A stretch of 64,000 nt of DNA, taken from assembly GCA_022785125.1 (NCBI GenBank), contig JALFRA010000002.1, positions 38,169 through 102,168 of the forward strand. Reading direction: 5' to 3'. The notes beneath the pieces are model-generated. The model was not told the origin of the DNA. It did not search any database and worked only from the letters and a program-made list of their open reading frames with translations. Within the stretch, counting starts at the first letter, position 1, and each line of letters opens with the position of its first letter. A program made the position numbers and the translations under genes. Shown piece by piece: positions 56,230 to 64,000 of the stretch. Origin of the DNA: Clostridiales bacterium. Its GTDB lineage: Bacteria > Bacillota > Clostridia > Oscillospirales > Oscillospiraceae.

Positions 56230-57994
56230 GTTTAGATTCCTCCATCGTTTCAAATTGATAATCGTCCAGAGAACGAAAATCGTAGGGCAAATCGGATACC
56301 TCAAATTTGGTGTGCAGGCTCTTATGGACATAGGGCGCTGCGCCGCCGTCCTCCGTCAGCTTGATATTGGGGTGCTTCATGAGGTCGTATTTTTTGTCTA
56401 GAACAGGCCGCTCACCCCGGATCAGCAGGATAGAATCATCGGTATCCATCAAACGAATTTCCTCCTGCATCATCAGCTCACGGCCTGCCTGCTGGTAGTT
56501 GGTGGAGCTGGAGCCGCTATGTCCACGGGTCAAGCCACGGGTGCGGGTGTCCAGCGTCTCCTTGCCCAGCAGCTTGCTCATAAACTCCAGGGAGGTTGGC
56601 TCATTGCCGCCGCCCAAAAACAGGAGAGTATCACAGTTGCCGATGATACTCTCCCATTCCTTTTCATAGATGTTTTTGATCTGAGCGATGTTCTGGACAA
56701 TGATATTGAGACTGATATTATAGCTGCGGCAAGTGGCCAGGATTTTGGGGTAGCTGTCCGGCTGGGCTACGTTTGCCCATTCATCCTGGATGACACGCAC
56801 GGGGACAGGCAGTTTGCCATTGTACTTCTCGTCAGCCACCCGGTACAGCTCCTGAAAGCATTGGGTGTAGAGCATACCCACAAGGTAGTTCATGCTGCCG
56901 TCCGCCACGGGAATGACACAAAAAATGGCCCTCTTGCGTTCTCCAAGAGAGCCGAAGTCCATATCGTCCCGGAAGGTCATGGCGGCAAACTGCGGCATGG
57001 CCAATGCCGCCAGACGCACAGCCGCTGACACCAGGATGGTCTTTGCCGTCTTGCCAGCGGCCTGCTTGAAAATCTTGTACTGGTGGACTGCAATGTGGTC
57101 TGGCTTCTCATATTCCAGCTCCAAAAACAGTTGATCCAGAGGGCTTTGGTACTGTTCATCCTCCTCTCGTACCTGCGCACAGGTCAGCAGGTAGGTAATC
57201 ATTTCAAGGTTTTGCTCATAAGGCGGGGCCTCATGGAGCAGATAGAGCATCAGGGCGGAATCCAGTGCAATTTCCGCTTTTTCCCAGAATGGGTCAGAGT
57301 TATTTGCGTTCTTGGGTGTGGTATTGCGAATCAGATTGTCCATCAGCTTCAGCACGTCGGCCTCGTTGCGGATATAGGCGAAGGGGTTATAGCCGTCTGA
57401 TTGGCTGGGGTCGATCAGGTTGAATACCACGATCTCATATCCCATCTCTTTGAGCAGATTTCCGGAAGCCCGCAGCAGCTCCCCCTTGGGGTCTGTGACG
57501 ATATAGGAGCAGTTTGCGCTGTAAAGCCATGGTTTGACCACAAAGCGGGTCTTGCCGGAACCGGAGCCGCCCACCACGACGATGTTGAGGTTCCGCCGGT
57601 GCTTGTAGCTGTTGAAGCTGATAGATACGTTTCTGGTAAGGATTACGTTGGACAGCGGATTTTTAGCATCCATGTACTTCTTACAGAGGGCCTTAGGGTC
57701 GCCCCATTTGGCTGAGCCATACTCCTCTCCGGGCCTGCGATTCTCCCTGGAGGTGTAATACAAGCCGATTCCGCAGCAGTAACACACCAAACAAATCAGC
57801 ACAACCTTCATAGAGTGTGGTTTCCACTGGATGGAGAACGGATGGGCAAATTGCCCGGATATGCGCTCCAGCATGGTAAATAGGTTCATACCGTCCTCGT
57901 AGGCGGTGGCAATCAGCAGAGCGGCCCAAATCACCAGAACAGACAGTGCCGCCCACAAAGGGGCGGCACTGCGAAAATTCTGATTGCGCTTCAC
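56204..57994 (-). CDS. VirD4/TraG-family coupling protein
   Basis: 596 residues. Two N-terminal membrane helices are followed by a large ATPase domain: Walker A in VVVGGSGSGKTRFVVKPWLY, then YIVTDPKGELLRASGN, and Walker B-like VRVIQDEWANVAQPDSYPKI. It links the DNA-relaxase complex to the channel. No relaxase is found in this element, so it may serve a relaxase in trans or be unused. The gene starts 3 nt after the Cna-B gene. Confidence 0.94.
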   Translation of the reverse strand: MKRNQNFRSAAPLWAALSVLVIWAALLIATAYEDGMNLFTMLERISGQFAHPFSIQWKPHSMKVVLICLVCYCCGIGLYYTSRENRRPGEEYGSAKWGDPKALCKKYMDAKNPLSNVILTRNVSISFNSYKHRRNLNIVVVGGSGSGKTRFVVKPWLYSANCSYIVTDPKGELLRASGNLLKEMGYEIVVFNLIDPSQSDGYNPFAYIRNEADVLKLMDNLIRNTTPKNANNSDPFWEKAEIALDSALMLYLLHEAPPYEQNLEMITYLLTCAQVREEDEQYQSPLDQLFLELEYEKPDHIAVHQYKIFKQAAGKTAKTILVSAAVRLAALAMPQFAAMTFRDDMDFGSLGERKRAIFCVIPVADGSMNYLVGMLYTQCFQELYRVADEKYNGKLPVPVRVIQDEWANVAQPDSYPKILATCRSYNISLNIIVQNIAQIKNIYEKEWESIIGNCDTLLFLGGGNEPTSLEFMSKLLGKETLDTRTRGLTRGHSGSSSTNYQQAGRELMMQEEIRLMDTDDSILLIRGERPVLDKKYDLMKHPNIKLTEDGGAAPYVHKSLHTKFEVSDLPYDFRSLDDYQFETMEESKHENPDEEE

Positions 57995-57997
57995 GGC

Positions 57998-60900
57998 TTA
58001 ATACCCAGTCTTGGGAAGGGTCGTAATGGTCTTGGCGTAAACCTTGGTCACCCAGCGGCTCACGGCCTGAATCCACTGACCATTGTAGACGCCGCCCACA
58101 TCGGCCACATTGACAATGCTGGAGCCGTTGGCAAGGCCATTCACCACATTGCCGTGGATATAGGCGGTTTCCACCTGACCAAAGCCGCCCTTGACGGTGC
58201 CGAACACGAACATGATCTCGGTGACACGCTCGTTGGAGGCAAGGCCCAGGGCCGCAGGGCTGGCTTCCAGCACATAGTTCTTGGTGGTGGAAAGGTTGTC
58301 CGCCAACGTCTGATAGTTGTCCTTCAGATTGGTCTTATAGACGATCTTATAGGAGAGCTGCTGGTTGTAGGTGCCGGTGACCACCTTGGACAGCTGCACC
58401 TGACCGGGCAGCGTGTCTCTCCAGTAGAAGGAGGACAGCGGCACGGTAGAAGTGTTTCCGATGCCGGTGATGGTGTACCGGATGGGCTGGTTGGGCATGA
58501 CCTCGGCATAGCCGGTCTTTTTGATGGATACGCCGGTGGACACGCTGTTGTCCTCCACCTCGAAGGTCACGATCTGGCCCTCATAATCCAGGTATGCGGT
58601 CAGGACGGTGGGATTGATGGAGTAATAGTCGGGGGCCTGTACCTCACGGATGGTATAGCGGCCCAGGGGCAGGAGCTTGGATACCGCTCTGCCATTGTAG
58701 TCGGACACAATGGTGTCCACCACATTGCCCGCCTTGTCGTAGACCTCAAACACAGCCCCTTCCAGCAGCGTCCCGGCGGGCAGGGCGTTGATGGGGTTAG
58801 CGTCCGCAGACTTCTTGATGATCTGGATCTGCCCCATGATGGGGGTGTTCTCCCACTCCACCAAGGTTGTCTCGCCGGACTTTACATAGACGGTCTTGCG
58901 CTGGGTGTCCAGAATGTACCCCTCGTTCTCCAGCTCACGGAGATAGTAGCGCCCGGTTTCGATGTTCTCAATGTAGACGTAACCCTGGTTGTCGCTGGTG
59001 TACTGGCCCACGGGGTTGTTGCCGGCGTCATACAGCAGGAAGGTCACGCCGTAGATGCCCTTGCCGGTGCTGCTGTCGGTCTTGTGAATGAGGATGCCGG
59101 AGAAGGCTTTGTTGGTCACGGTCAGCTTACTGGTCTTGCCGTCCACCACCTCGAAGTAGTGGGGGGTATCATCCAGCTTATAGCCCTCCGGGGCCTCGAT
59201 CTCCACCGCATAATAGGTCCCGTCCTCCAGGGCCAGGAACACCCGGCCATACTTGTCGGTGGTCACGGTATCCACCAGGGCGTCATTCATCTGGCGGATT
59301 TCAAAAGTGGCATTGGCTAGACGCTCGGTTTTGTCTGCCTCATCCACCTTGATAATCTCCACGCCGCCCACAGGGTCGTTGTAGAAGGTCAGCTCCTGGG
59401 TGTCGTTGGGATTGATAACCACCGTCTGGGTACGGGTTTCTTCGTGGATGGTATAGCCCTCAATGGTCTTGGTTTCCGTCACCACGATGGTGCCGGTCAG
59501 CCCGGACAGGATGATCTGGCCGTTTTCATCGGTGGTATAAAGGCCCTTGCTGGACAGGGTGCCGCCCTCTGCGTCCACATAGGAGCCGTCGGAGTAGGTC
59601 AGCTCAAACTCCACGCCCTCCAGGGGAGCCTTGGTGACGGAATCCAGCTTGTTGATGATTAGATTACCCTTGGGCTGGTTGAAGAACTCCAGGGTATAGG
59701 TCTGATGATCCTTGATCTGAATGGTCTTGGGGGTGTTGTCCAGCAGGTAGCCCTCCTTGGCCTTGACCTCCTGCACCACATAGCCACCCGGCTCCAGGTC
59801 AGGGATAGTGATATAACCGTTTTCATCGGTGCGGAACTCACCGTTGGACGTGCCGACTACGGCCCCGTCCGTGGTGGTCACTTTGAAGATCACTTCGCTG
59901 AGAGGTTCCTTGGTTACGCTGTCCATCTTCTTGATGACCAGCCCGCCCAGCGGCTCATTGGCGATGGTGACTTCCTTGCAGCTGCCGCTCTCCACCTTGA
60001 CGGTCTGGGCGGTACCGTTGAGCAGATAGCCCTCTGCGGCCTTGGTTTCAGTGATGGAGTAGCAGCCAGCAGGGATATTGCTCAACTTGATCTGGCCGTT
60101 GGCATCGGTAGTATAGGTGCCTGCGGGATACTCACAGCCATTGCACCCAGCGATTTTGAACTGCACACCGGACAGAGGCTTACGAGTTGCGCTGTCCACC
60201 TTGGTAATGAGGAGACAGCCCTGGGGCGCATTGCGGAATTCGAGGGTGACGGTCTGTCCCGCCTTGATTGTGGCGGTCTGGGGGGTATCGTCCAGCTCAT
60301 AGCCGGTCTTGGCTCTGGTTTCCTTGACCACCAGGGTGGTGCCGGGGGCGATTCCCTCAATCAGAATCGTACCGGCGCTGTCAGTGACAAACTTGCCGTT
60401 GGCGTCGCCCACCACGGTGCCGTCGGCGGTGGTGACCATGAACTCCACATCGCTGAGCGGCTCATGGGTTTCGCTGTCGATCTTCTTAATCAGCAGACTT
60501 CCCTTGGGAGAGTTACCGAAGTACAGCTGCACCACGTCCTGCTCCTTGCCGGAGATAAAGACGGTCTGGGGTGCGGTGTCGATGACGTGGCCATTGGGAC
60601 TGGCCAGCTCCTCCACGATGTAGGTGCCCGCCTCCAGGCCGGTAACGGTAAAGCTGCCGCTGGCGCTGGTCTTATAGGTGCCGATGACGGTGCCGCCGGT
60701 GCCGGAGGTGCCGCCCAGGTAGCGCACCTGGAACACAGTGCCCTCCAGGGCCTCACCGGTGACGGAATCGAACTTCCAGACCACCAGGGCGCTGAGGGGC
60801 GTGTTCTCAAAAATCAGCTCTACAGCCTTGTCGTTGTCCACATAGATGGTCTGCTCGGAGGGGTCACGGAGGGCATAGCCGGTGGGCGGGTCAACCTCCA

Positions 60901-61258
60901 CCACCTTGTACCAGCCGGTGTCCAGCTTATCCAGGTAGATCTCGCCGTTTTCATCGGTATAGTAAAAGTTCTGATCCAGCTTCTGATAGGTGCCGTCCTC
61001 GGTGTTGTCCTTGGCTACCCAAAGCTCAAACTTTGCCCCCTTCAAGGGGTTGCCGGTAACGGAATCAATCTTCTTGATGGTTAGGCCCGGTTTCTTTTCG
61101 TTCTCAATGGAGATCTCGGTGGTTTTACCGGGCCGCAGATAGACCTCATGGGGGGTGGAGTCCAGAATGTAGCCGTCCGGGGCCTGGATTTCGGTGACGA
61201 TGTAGTAACCCTCATCCAGATGGATATTCTCAACGGTATAACACCTCCGTTTCGATTG
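57998..61258 (-). CDS. Cna-B / SpaA-type repeat surface protein, 5' end unclear
   Basis: About 1085 codons open. Nine full Cna-B repeats are visible, each opening like LVIKKMDSVTKEPLSEVIFK, plus the tail of a tenth before 61045. A C-terminal adhesin-like domain ends TTLPKTGY-stop: a sorting motif without hydrophobic tail. The homologous frame runs back to a stop at 61259 with no ATG, GTG or TTG. A GGAGGTG site there fits a TTG in another frame, so the start may be frameshifted or lost, together with any signal peptide. Likely role: cell contact during transfer. Confidence 0.75.
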   Translation of the reverse strand, partial: QSKRRCYTVENIHLDEGYYIVTEIQAPDGYILDSTPHEVYLRPGKTTEISIENEKKPGLTIKKIDSVTGNPLKGAKFELWVAKDNTEDGTYQKLDQNFYYTDENGEIYLDKLDTGWYKVVEVDPPTGYALRDPSEQTIYVDNDKAVELIFENTPLSALVVWKFDSVTGEALEGTVFQVRYLGGTSGTGGTVIGTYKTSASGSFTVTGLEAGTYIVEELASPNGHVIDTAPQTVFISGKEQDVVQLYFGNSPKGSLLIKKIDSETHEPLSDVEFMVTTADGTVVGDANGKFVTDSAGTILIEGIAPGTTLVVKETRAKTGYELDDTPQTATIKAGQTVTLEFRNAPQGCLLITKVDSATRKPLSGVQFKIAGCNGCEYPAGTYTTDANGQIKLSNIPAGCYSITETKAAEGYLLNGTAQTVKVESGSCKEVTIANEPLGGLVIKKMDSVTKEPLSEVIFKVTTTDGAVVGTSNGEFRTDENGYITIPDLEPGGYVVQEVKAKEGYLLDNTPKTIQIKDHQTYTLEFFNQPKGNLIINKLDSVTKAPLEGVEFELTYSDGSYVDAEGGTLSSKGLYTTDENGQIILSGLTGTIVVTETKTIEGYTIHEETRTQTVVINPNDTQELTFYNDPVGGVEIIKVDEADKTERLANATFEIRQMNDALVDTVTTDKYGRVFLALEDGTYYAVEIEAPEGYKLDDTPHYFEVVDGKTSKLTVTNKAFSGILIHKTDSSTGKGIYGVTFLLYDAGNNPVGQYTSDNQGYVYIENIETGRYYLRELENEGYILDTQRKTVYVKSGETTLVEWENTPIMGQIQIIKKSADANPINALPAGTLLEGAVFEVYDKAGNVVDTIVSDYNGRAVSKLLPLGRYTIREVQAPDYYSINPTVLTAYLDYEGQIVTFEVEDNSVSTGVSIKKTGYAEVMPNQPIRYTITGIGNTSTVPLSSFYWRDTLPGQVQLSKVVTGTYNQQLSYKIVYKTNLKDNYQTLADNLSTTKNYVLEASPAALGLASNERVTEIMFVFGTVKGGFGQVETAYIHGNVVNGLANGSSIVNVADVGGVYNGQWIQAVSRWVTKVYAKTITTLPKTGY

Positions 61259-61289
61259 TCAACCTGCCCCCGAAAAGAGGGGGCGGCTT

Positions 61290-61908
61290 TCATTCTTTTT
61301 CGGTATGTATTCTTTCTTTACTCCTGTCAGTATCACTATACTCAGTCTTATTATCCTCGGTTTTTCCGAGGTCTTGACCTCTGATTTTCCGAAATTTAGA
61401 GTTCTGCTTTTCCGAAGTCTTGACCTCGGTTTTTCGGAAGTCTTGACTTCGGTTTTTCCGAGGTCTTGACCTCTGCTTATCCGAAGTCTTGACCTCGGTT
61501 TTTCCGAGGTCTTGATTTCGGCTTTTCGGAAGTCTGCCTTTCTCCGGCAAAGTTTTTGACATAGATCAAGGAGGCCCGCCCTTGCCCTTGACGTACTCTC
61601 TCAATCAGACCAACTCCTTTCTTGGTGTCCAATTCATTGAACAGCTTGATTGCCTTCTCTGTCTTGTACCCAAGTGTTTCCGCAACGTCATCCAGGGTAA
61701 ATATGATATATACCCGGCCTTGGTCGTCGTGCCAGCCGTTCTTCATAGACAGGCTCATACGGTCAAGCAAAATGCCATAGAGAAGCTTTGCATCTGTCGA
61801 TATACTCGCAAATCGGCTATCCGTAAAAAGTAACTTGGGAATACGGTAGAAGGAGTATTGCTCACCTTCCACGCCATAGTAATAGGGAAGGGAGACTGGC
61901 GGTGACAT
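61290..61908 (-). pseudogene. RepA-type replication initiator, tail disrupted
   Basis: From ATG 61908 (GAGGTG upstream) the frame encodes a RepA_N-like winged helix (YSFYRIPKLLFTDSRFASIS, then AKLLYGILLDRMSLSMKNGW and VYIIFTLDDVAETLGY), 143 residues, ending at TAA 61477-61479. A second overlapping frame (61562 to 61290) continues the repeat coding and ends NKTEYSDTDRSKERIHTEKE, as in known tails. The shift occurs inside a 23-bp tandem array. The N-terminal domain alone may still work. Confidence 0.75.
61362..61535. repeat. 23-bp tandem array with palindromic cores, candidate iterons
   Basis: Seven units of exactly 23 bp (61362-61522) plus a partial eighth. The typical unit is TTTTCCGAAGTCTTGACCTC followed by GGT. 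Its core CCGAGGTC-TT-GACCTCGG is palindromic. It lies inside repA, where plasmid-type origins often sit. Confidence 0.85.
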
Positions 61909-61945
61909 CTGCAATCACCTCACTTTCTGTTAAAAGGGGTAGGCA

Positions 61946-61989
61946 GCACAAAAGGGCACATTATTTTGAATTAATGTGCCCTTTTGTGC
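61946..61989. other. Perfect 18-bp hairpin between repA and the right att site
   Basis: Arms 61946-61963 and 61972-61989, 8-nt loop. No T-run. Could be a replication or transfer site, or a terminator of the host side. Confidence 0.55.
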
Positions 61990-62092
61990 ATCATTTTCAT
62001 TTCGCAAGTCTTGTTTATGCAGATATGTAGTGTGAGGAAACACTGAAGCTTGTAGGTATCATATTTTACGTACAGTGCTATTTGAGGTTATA

Positions 62093-62120
62093 GGTATCAT
62101 CAAGTTACATACACATGGGT
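62093..62120. other. Right attachment site of the integrated element
   Basis: Arm GGTATCATCAAGTTAC (62093-62108) and core CACATGGGT (62112-62120). A second TAGGTATCAT lies at 62053-62062. Joined to the left end this gives a 16-10-16 imperfect palindrome, as expected for a serine-recombinase attP. Confidence 0.85.
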
Positions 62121-63083
62121 CACCGCCCCTACCAGTCTGCCATTTTGGAGAATAGGCGAGCCGCTCATCCCCTGCACAATGCCGCCGGTGGTATCCAGCA
62201 ATCGGGAATCCGTCACTTTCAGCATCAGATTGCGGGTATCTCCCTCTTTTTCGGGAAAGATACGGGTGATCTCCACCGCATATTCCTCCACCTGATCACC
62301 GGCCACATTGGACCGGATCACCGCGGGGCCCACCTGAACCTGGCTGCGCTCCGCCACCGGTACCGGCTCCAGGCCATCGGTCAGCGCGGTATCGCTGATC
62401 CGGCCAAAAACGCCGCTGCCGGTGTTGGACCACAATACCCCCAGATCACGGTCGGTCTGAAACGCGCCGTGGAGTTCACCTGGCTTTCCTTTGATCCCCT
62501 TCTGCACGTCGGCTACCTCAGAATAGAGGATGGACCCGGACTGCATGGGCATCAGCTTTGCCGTATCCACATCGTTGATGCCGTGACCCAGAGCGCCGAA
62601 GGTGCCCGTCTCGGGATCACAGAAGGTCATGGTACCGATACCAGCCATAGAGTCCCGGATCCAGGCGCCCAGCTTATACTGCCCGTCGGCGCTGCACTGG
62701 ACCGCCTGGGCGGTGAACTGGACCTCTTTGTCGTCCCGCACCGCACGGATGCTCATGGCCTGGTCCCCTACCTGTTGCAGCATGGCCTGTACTTCTTCGA
62801 TGCTGTCCACCTCTTCCCGGTTGATGTGGGTGATGATATCTCCTTCTTTCAGTCCACAGTCCCGGGCCGGGGTATGACTGCCGTCAACCGCCGCCACCTC
62901 GCCAAAACCAACCACCATCACACCATCGGAAAACAGCTTGATCCCCACGGTACGGCCCATTGGGATCACCTCCCGGGTCTCCGCTGCCCTGGCCGGCTGG
63001 AACCAGGCCGCCCAGGCCAGCAGCAGCACCGCTGTCAGCACCACGCCCACCCAGGGCCTGATCTTTGGTTCTTCTTTTCCCAT
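62100..63083 (-). pseudogene. spoIVB: SpoIVB peptidase, 5' part (C-terminal codons displaced)
   Basis: An N-terminal membrane anchor, a PDZ domain (ARDCGLKEGDIITHINREEV) and the S55 protease domain with His in GALGHGINDVDT and Ser in QGMSGSPILQNG. SpoIVB is made in the forespore and cuts SpoIVFA to trigger sigma-K in the mother cell. Here the frame ends GAVTHVYVT-stop because element sequence follows the core; the proper 27-codon end is at 34.47-34.55 kb. Start ATG 63083; the GTG at 63095 is too close to AAGGAG. The truncated protein may or may not be active. Confidence 0.92.
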
Positions 63084-63344
63084 TTCGCTGTCCACGCTCC
63101 TTCCCCAAACAGTTGGCGCGTTGTGCGCCTGTTACTAATATGGTTTTCAAATCGATCAGCAACGCTGGCAATGAAATGTTCCTTTGGATTAGCCCTTCTT
63201 GCCAATCTCGCTCCGACAAATCATTGCAGCTTTTCCCCTGTTCTTTTCTCCCCCTGCTTCCTGGTTTTTACCCTGAAAAGCTGTGGTATTTTTTTCTTTT
63301 GTTTGCATATGTTACGGCATATAAGACGAAAGGATGTGTCCGCC

Positions 63345-63860
63345 ATGCCGCGTCTGAGCAAGTCCGAGTGGATCGCTTTTGTCGCCGCCACAGTGGCCGG
63401 CGCCTGCCTGCATTTCCTCTATACCCTGCTTCCCTGTCCTGCCACCGCCCTGGTGGCCCCGGTGCGGGAGAGTCTGTGGGAGCACATCAAGCTGCTCTAC
63501 TGGCCCTGCCTCATTGCCGGGCTGGCTCTGCGCAGTCGGCAGCCGGAGCTGCTGGGACAGCGGGCCTTTGCCCTGCTGGCAGCCACAGCAGGAATGCTGG
63601 GGATCGGCTATCTCTACCACATTTCCTTTCAGGGGGACTCGCTTATCTTTGACATCGCCCTCTATGTGCTGATGATGGCTGTATGTTTCCTGCTGCCTCA
63701 CCTGCTCCGCCAACCCATCTGGCAAAACTGCCGGGAAGTGCTGGCGCTGTTGGTGCTGGTTCTGGGCACCGCCACGCTGCTGTTTACCTTCCTGCCCCCC
63801 GGCGGCCTGCTTTTTACCGACCTGTCCGGCACACCCACCTGGGTGACTCTGCCCTGTTAA
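63345..63860 (+). CDS. DUF6512-like membrane protein
   Basis: 171 residues with about five membrane helices. PVRESLWEHIKLLYWPCLIA near the N terminus is characteristic of this unnamed family in Clostridia. It starts at 63345 after GAAAGG. Divergent from spoIVB and without a known role. Confidence 0.75.
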   Translation: MPRLSKSEWIAFVAATVAGACLHFLYTLLPCPATALVAPVRESLWEHIKLLYWPCLIAGLALRSRQPELLGQRAFALLAATAGMLGIGYLYHISFQGDSLIFDIALYVLMMAVCFLLPHLLRQPIWQNCREVLALLVLVLGTATLLFTFLPPGGLLFTDLSGTPTWVTLPC

Positions 63861-64000
63861 AATGAACACATCCACCAGCGAAGCTGGTGGTTGTCACTAT
63901 GCGGGCATAGCCCTTTGTTCCTCGCGGACGCGTGCAACGCGTAATACGATCTGCCAACTGCGTGAGGACTGCTACTTGCCGCCCGTAAACGGGCTGTTAG
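63861..64000. other. Hairpin-rich stretch cut by the window end
   Basis: CCACCAGC-GAA-GCTGGTGG (63872-63890), CGCGT-GCAA-CGCG and GCCCGTAAACGGGC (63981-63994) follow each other. This resembles the end of an IS200/IS605-type element or a structured RNA next to one, but the sequence stops too early to decide. Confidence 0.35.

Larger units (their letters stand above)
34554..62120. mobile_element. Integrated conjugative-type element (~27.56 kb) inserted in spoIVB
   Basis: Bounds are set by the 9-bp direct repeat and by the split of spoIVB. The element encodes a large serine recombinase at its left end and, on the minus strand from 49.4 to 61.9 kb, a Gram-positive conjugation module (NlpC/P60 hydrolase, VirB4, PrgI, VirB6, VirB2-like protein, VirD4, RepA). 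The middle 36-49 kb is visibly richer in A/T and holds cargo plus at least four IS remnants. No relaxase, topoisomerase or primase is seen, so self-transfer may be lost. The arrangement parallels skin elements that split sigK. Confidence 0.92.

Noticed and set aside
58154..61084. Long plus-strand frames opposite the Cna-B gene
   Set aside because: They arise from the repetitive codon pattern of the Cna-B repeats; the minus strand gives clear repeats and motifs.
61360..61545. CRISPR array
   Set aside because: The 23-bp units are directly joined with no unique spacers and lie within a coding frame; no cas genes nearby.

Overview
The window reads as a chromosome segment of a GC-rich, spore-forming Clostridia. 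The family Oscillospiraceae (Flavonifractor / Intestinimonas / Lawsonibacter type) is my inference. It rests on the Firmicute-type T-box, ECF-sigma and spoIVB-spo0A arrangements, the GatCAB pathway with a short AspRS, the CD1247-type acidic Zn-ribbon protein and strong GGAGG ribosome sites. No species can be assigned without a search.

Host segment 1 (1-34.47 kb). Copper genes (copA, csoR with a palindrome at its promoter) lie divergent from an arsR / thioredoxin-reductase-like / thioredoxin operon. Next come a sirtuin, a fused FeoA-FeoB iron transporter with its small Cys-rich partner, efp and pepP, an endonuclease IV-like protein, yqeG, rpsU and leuS. Two ECF sigma / anti-sigma loci share the same autoregulatory-looking promoter, and the second sigma gene carries an internal amber stop. 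A T-box then precedes aspS (frameshifted here) and gatCAB, which together would make Asp-tRNA and Asn-tRNA. A MATE exporter follows behind a leader with a transcription terminator (possible guanidine-IV riboswitch), then a Na/Pi transporter, an AGCS amino-acid carrier, a pentapeptide-repeat protein and spo0A.

Integrated element (about 34.55-62.12 kb, 27.56 kb). The sporulation protease gene spoIVB is split. Its 5' part is at 62.1-63.1 kb and its last 27 codons are at 34.47-34.56 kb, beside spo0A. The halves join in frame across a 9-bp direct repeat. The element ends carry matching 16-bp arms in inverted orientation, and a large serine recombinase lies just inside the left end. From left to right the element holds: recombinase; a small ORF; a sigma-region-4 regulator with a hairpin over its ribosome site; an AT-richer cargo zone; and a minus-strand conjugation module. 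The cargo zone has an XRE regulator behind large palindromes, an ECF sigma / anti-sigma pair with exported proteins including a C70-like cysteine protease, an unrecognised three-gene operon between IS remnants, and two related exported proteins. The conjugation module has an NlpC/P60 hydrolase, VirB4, PrgI, VirB6, a Phd/RelE-type toxin-antitoxin pair on the other strand, a VirB2-like protein, VirD4, a Cna-B repeat protein and RepA with a 23-bp tandem array. I see no relaxase, so the element looks decayed or dependent on a helper.

Host segment 2 (62.1-64 kb) has the spoIVB 5' part, a DUF6512-like membrane protein and a hairpin-rich stretch cut by the window edge. The main result is the spoIVB-interrupting element, arranged like the sigK skin element. 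Secondary results are a repeat associated with partial duplication of neighbouring gene ends, and several possible gene-inactivating changes (aspS, the ECF sigma, repA) that need checking against raw reads.
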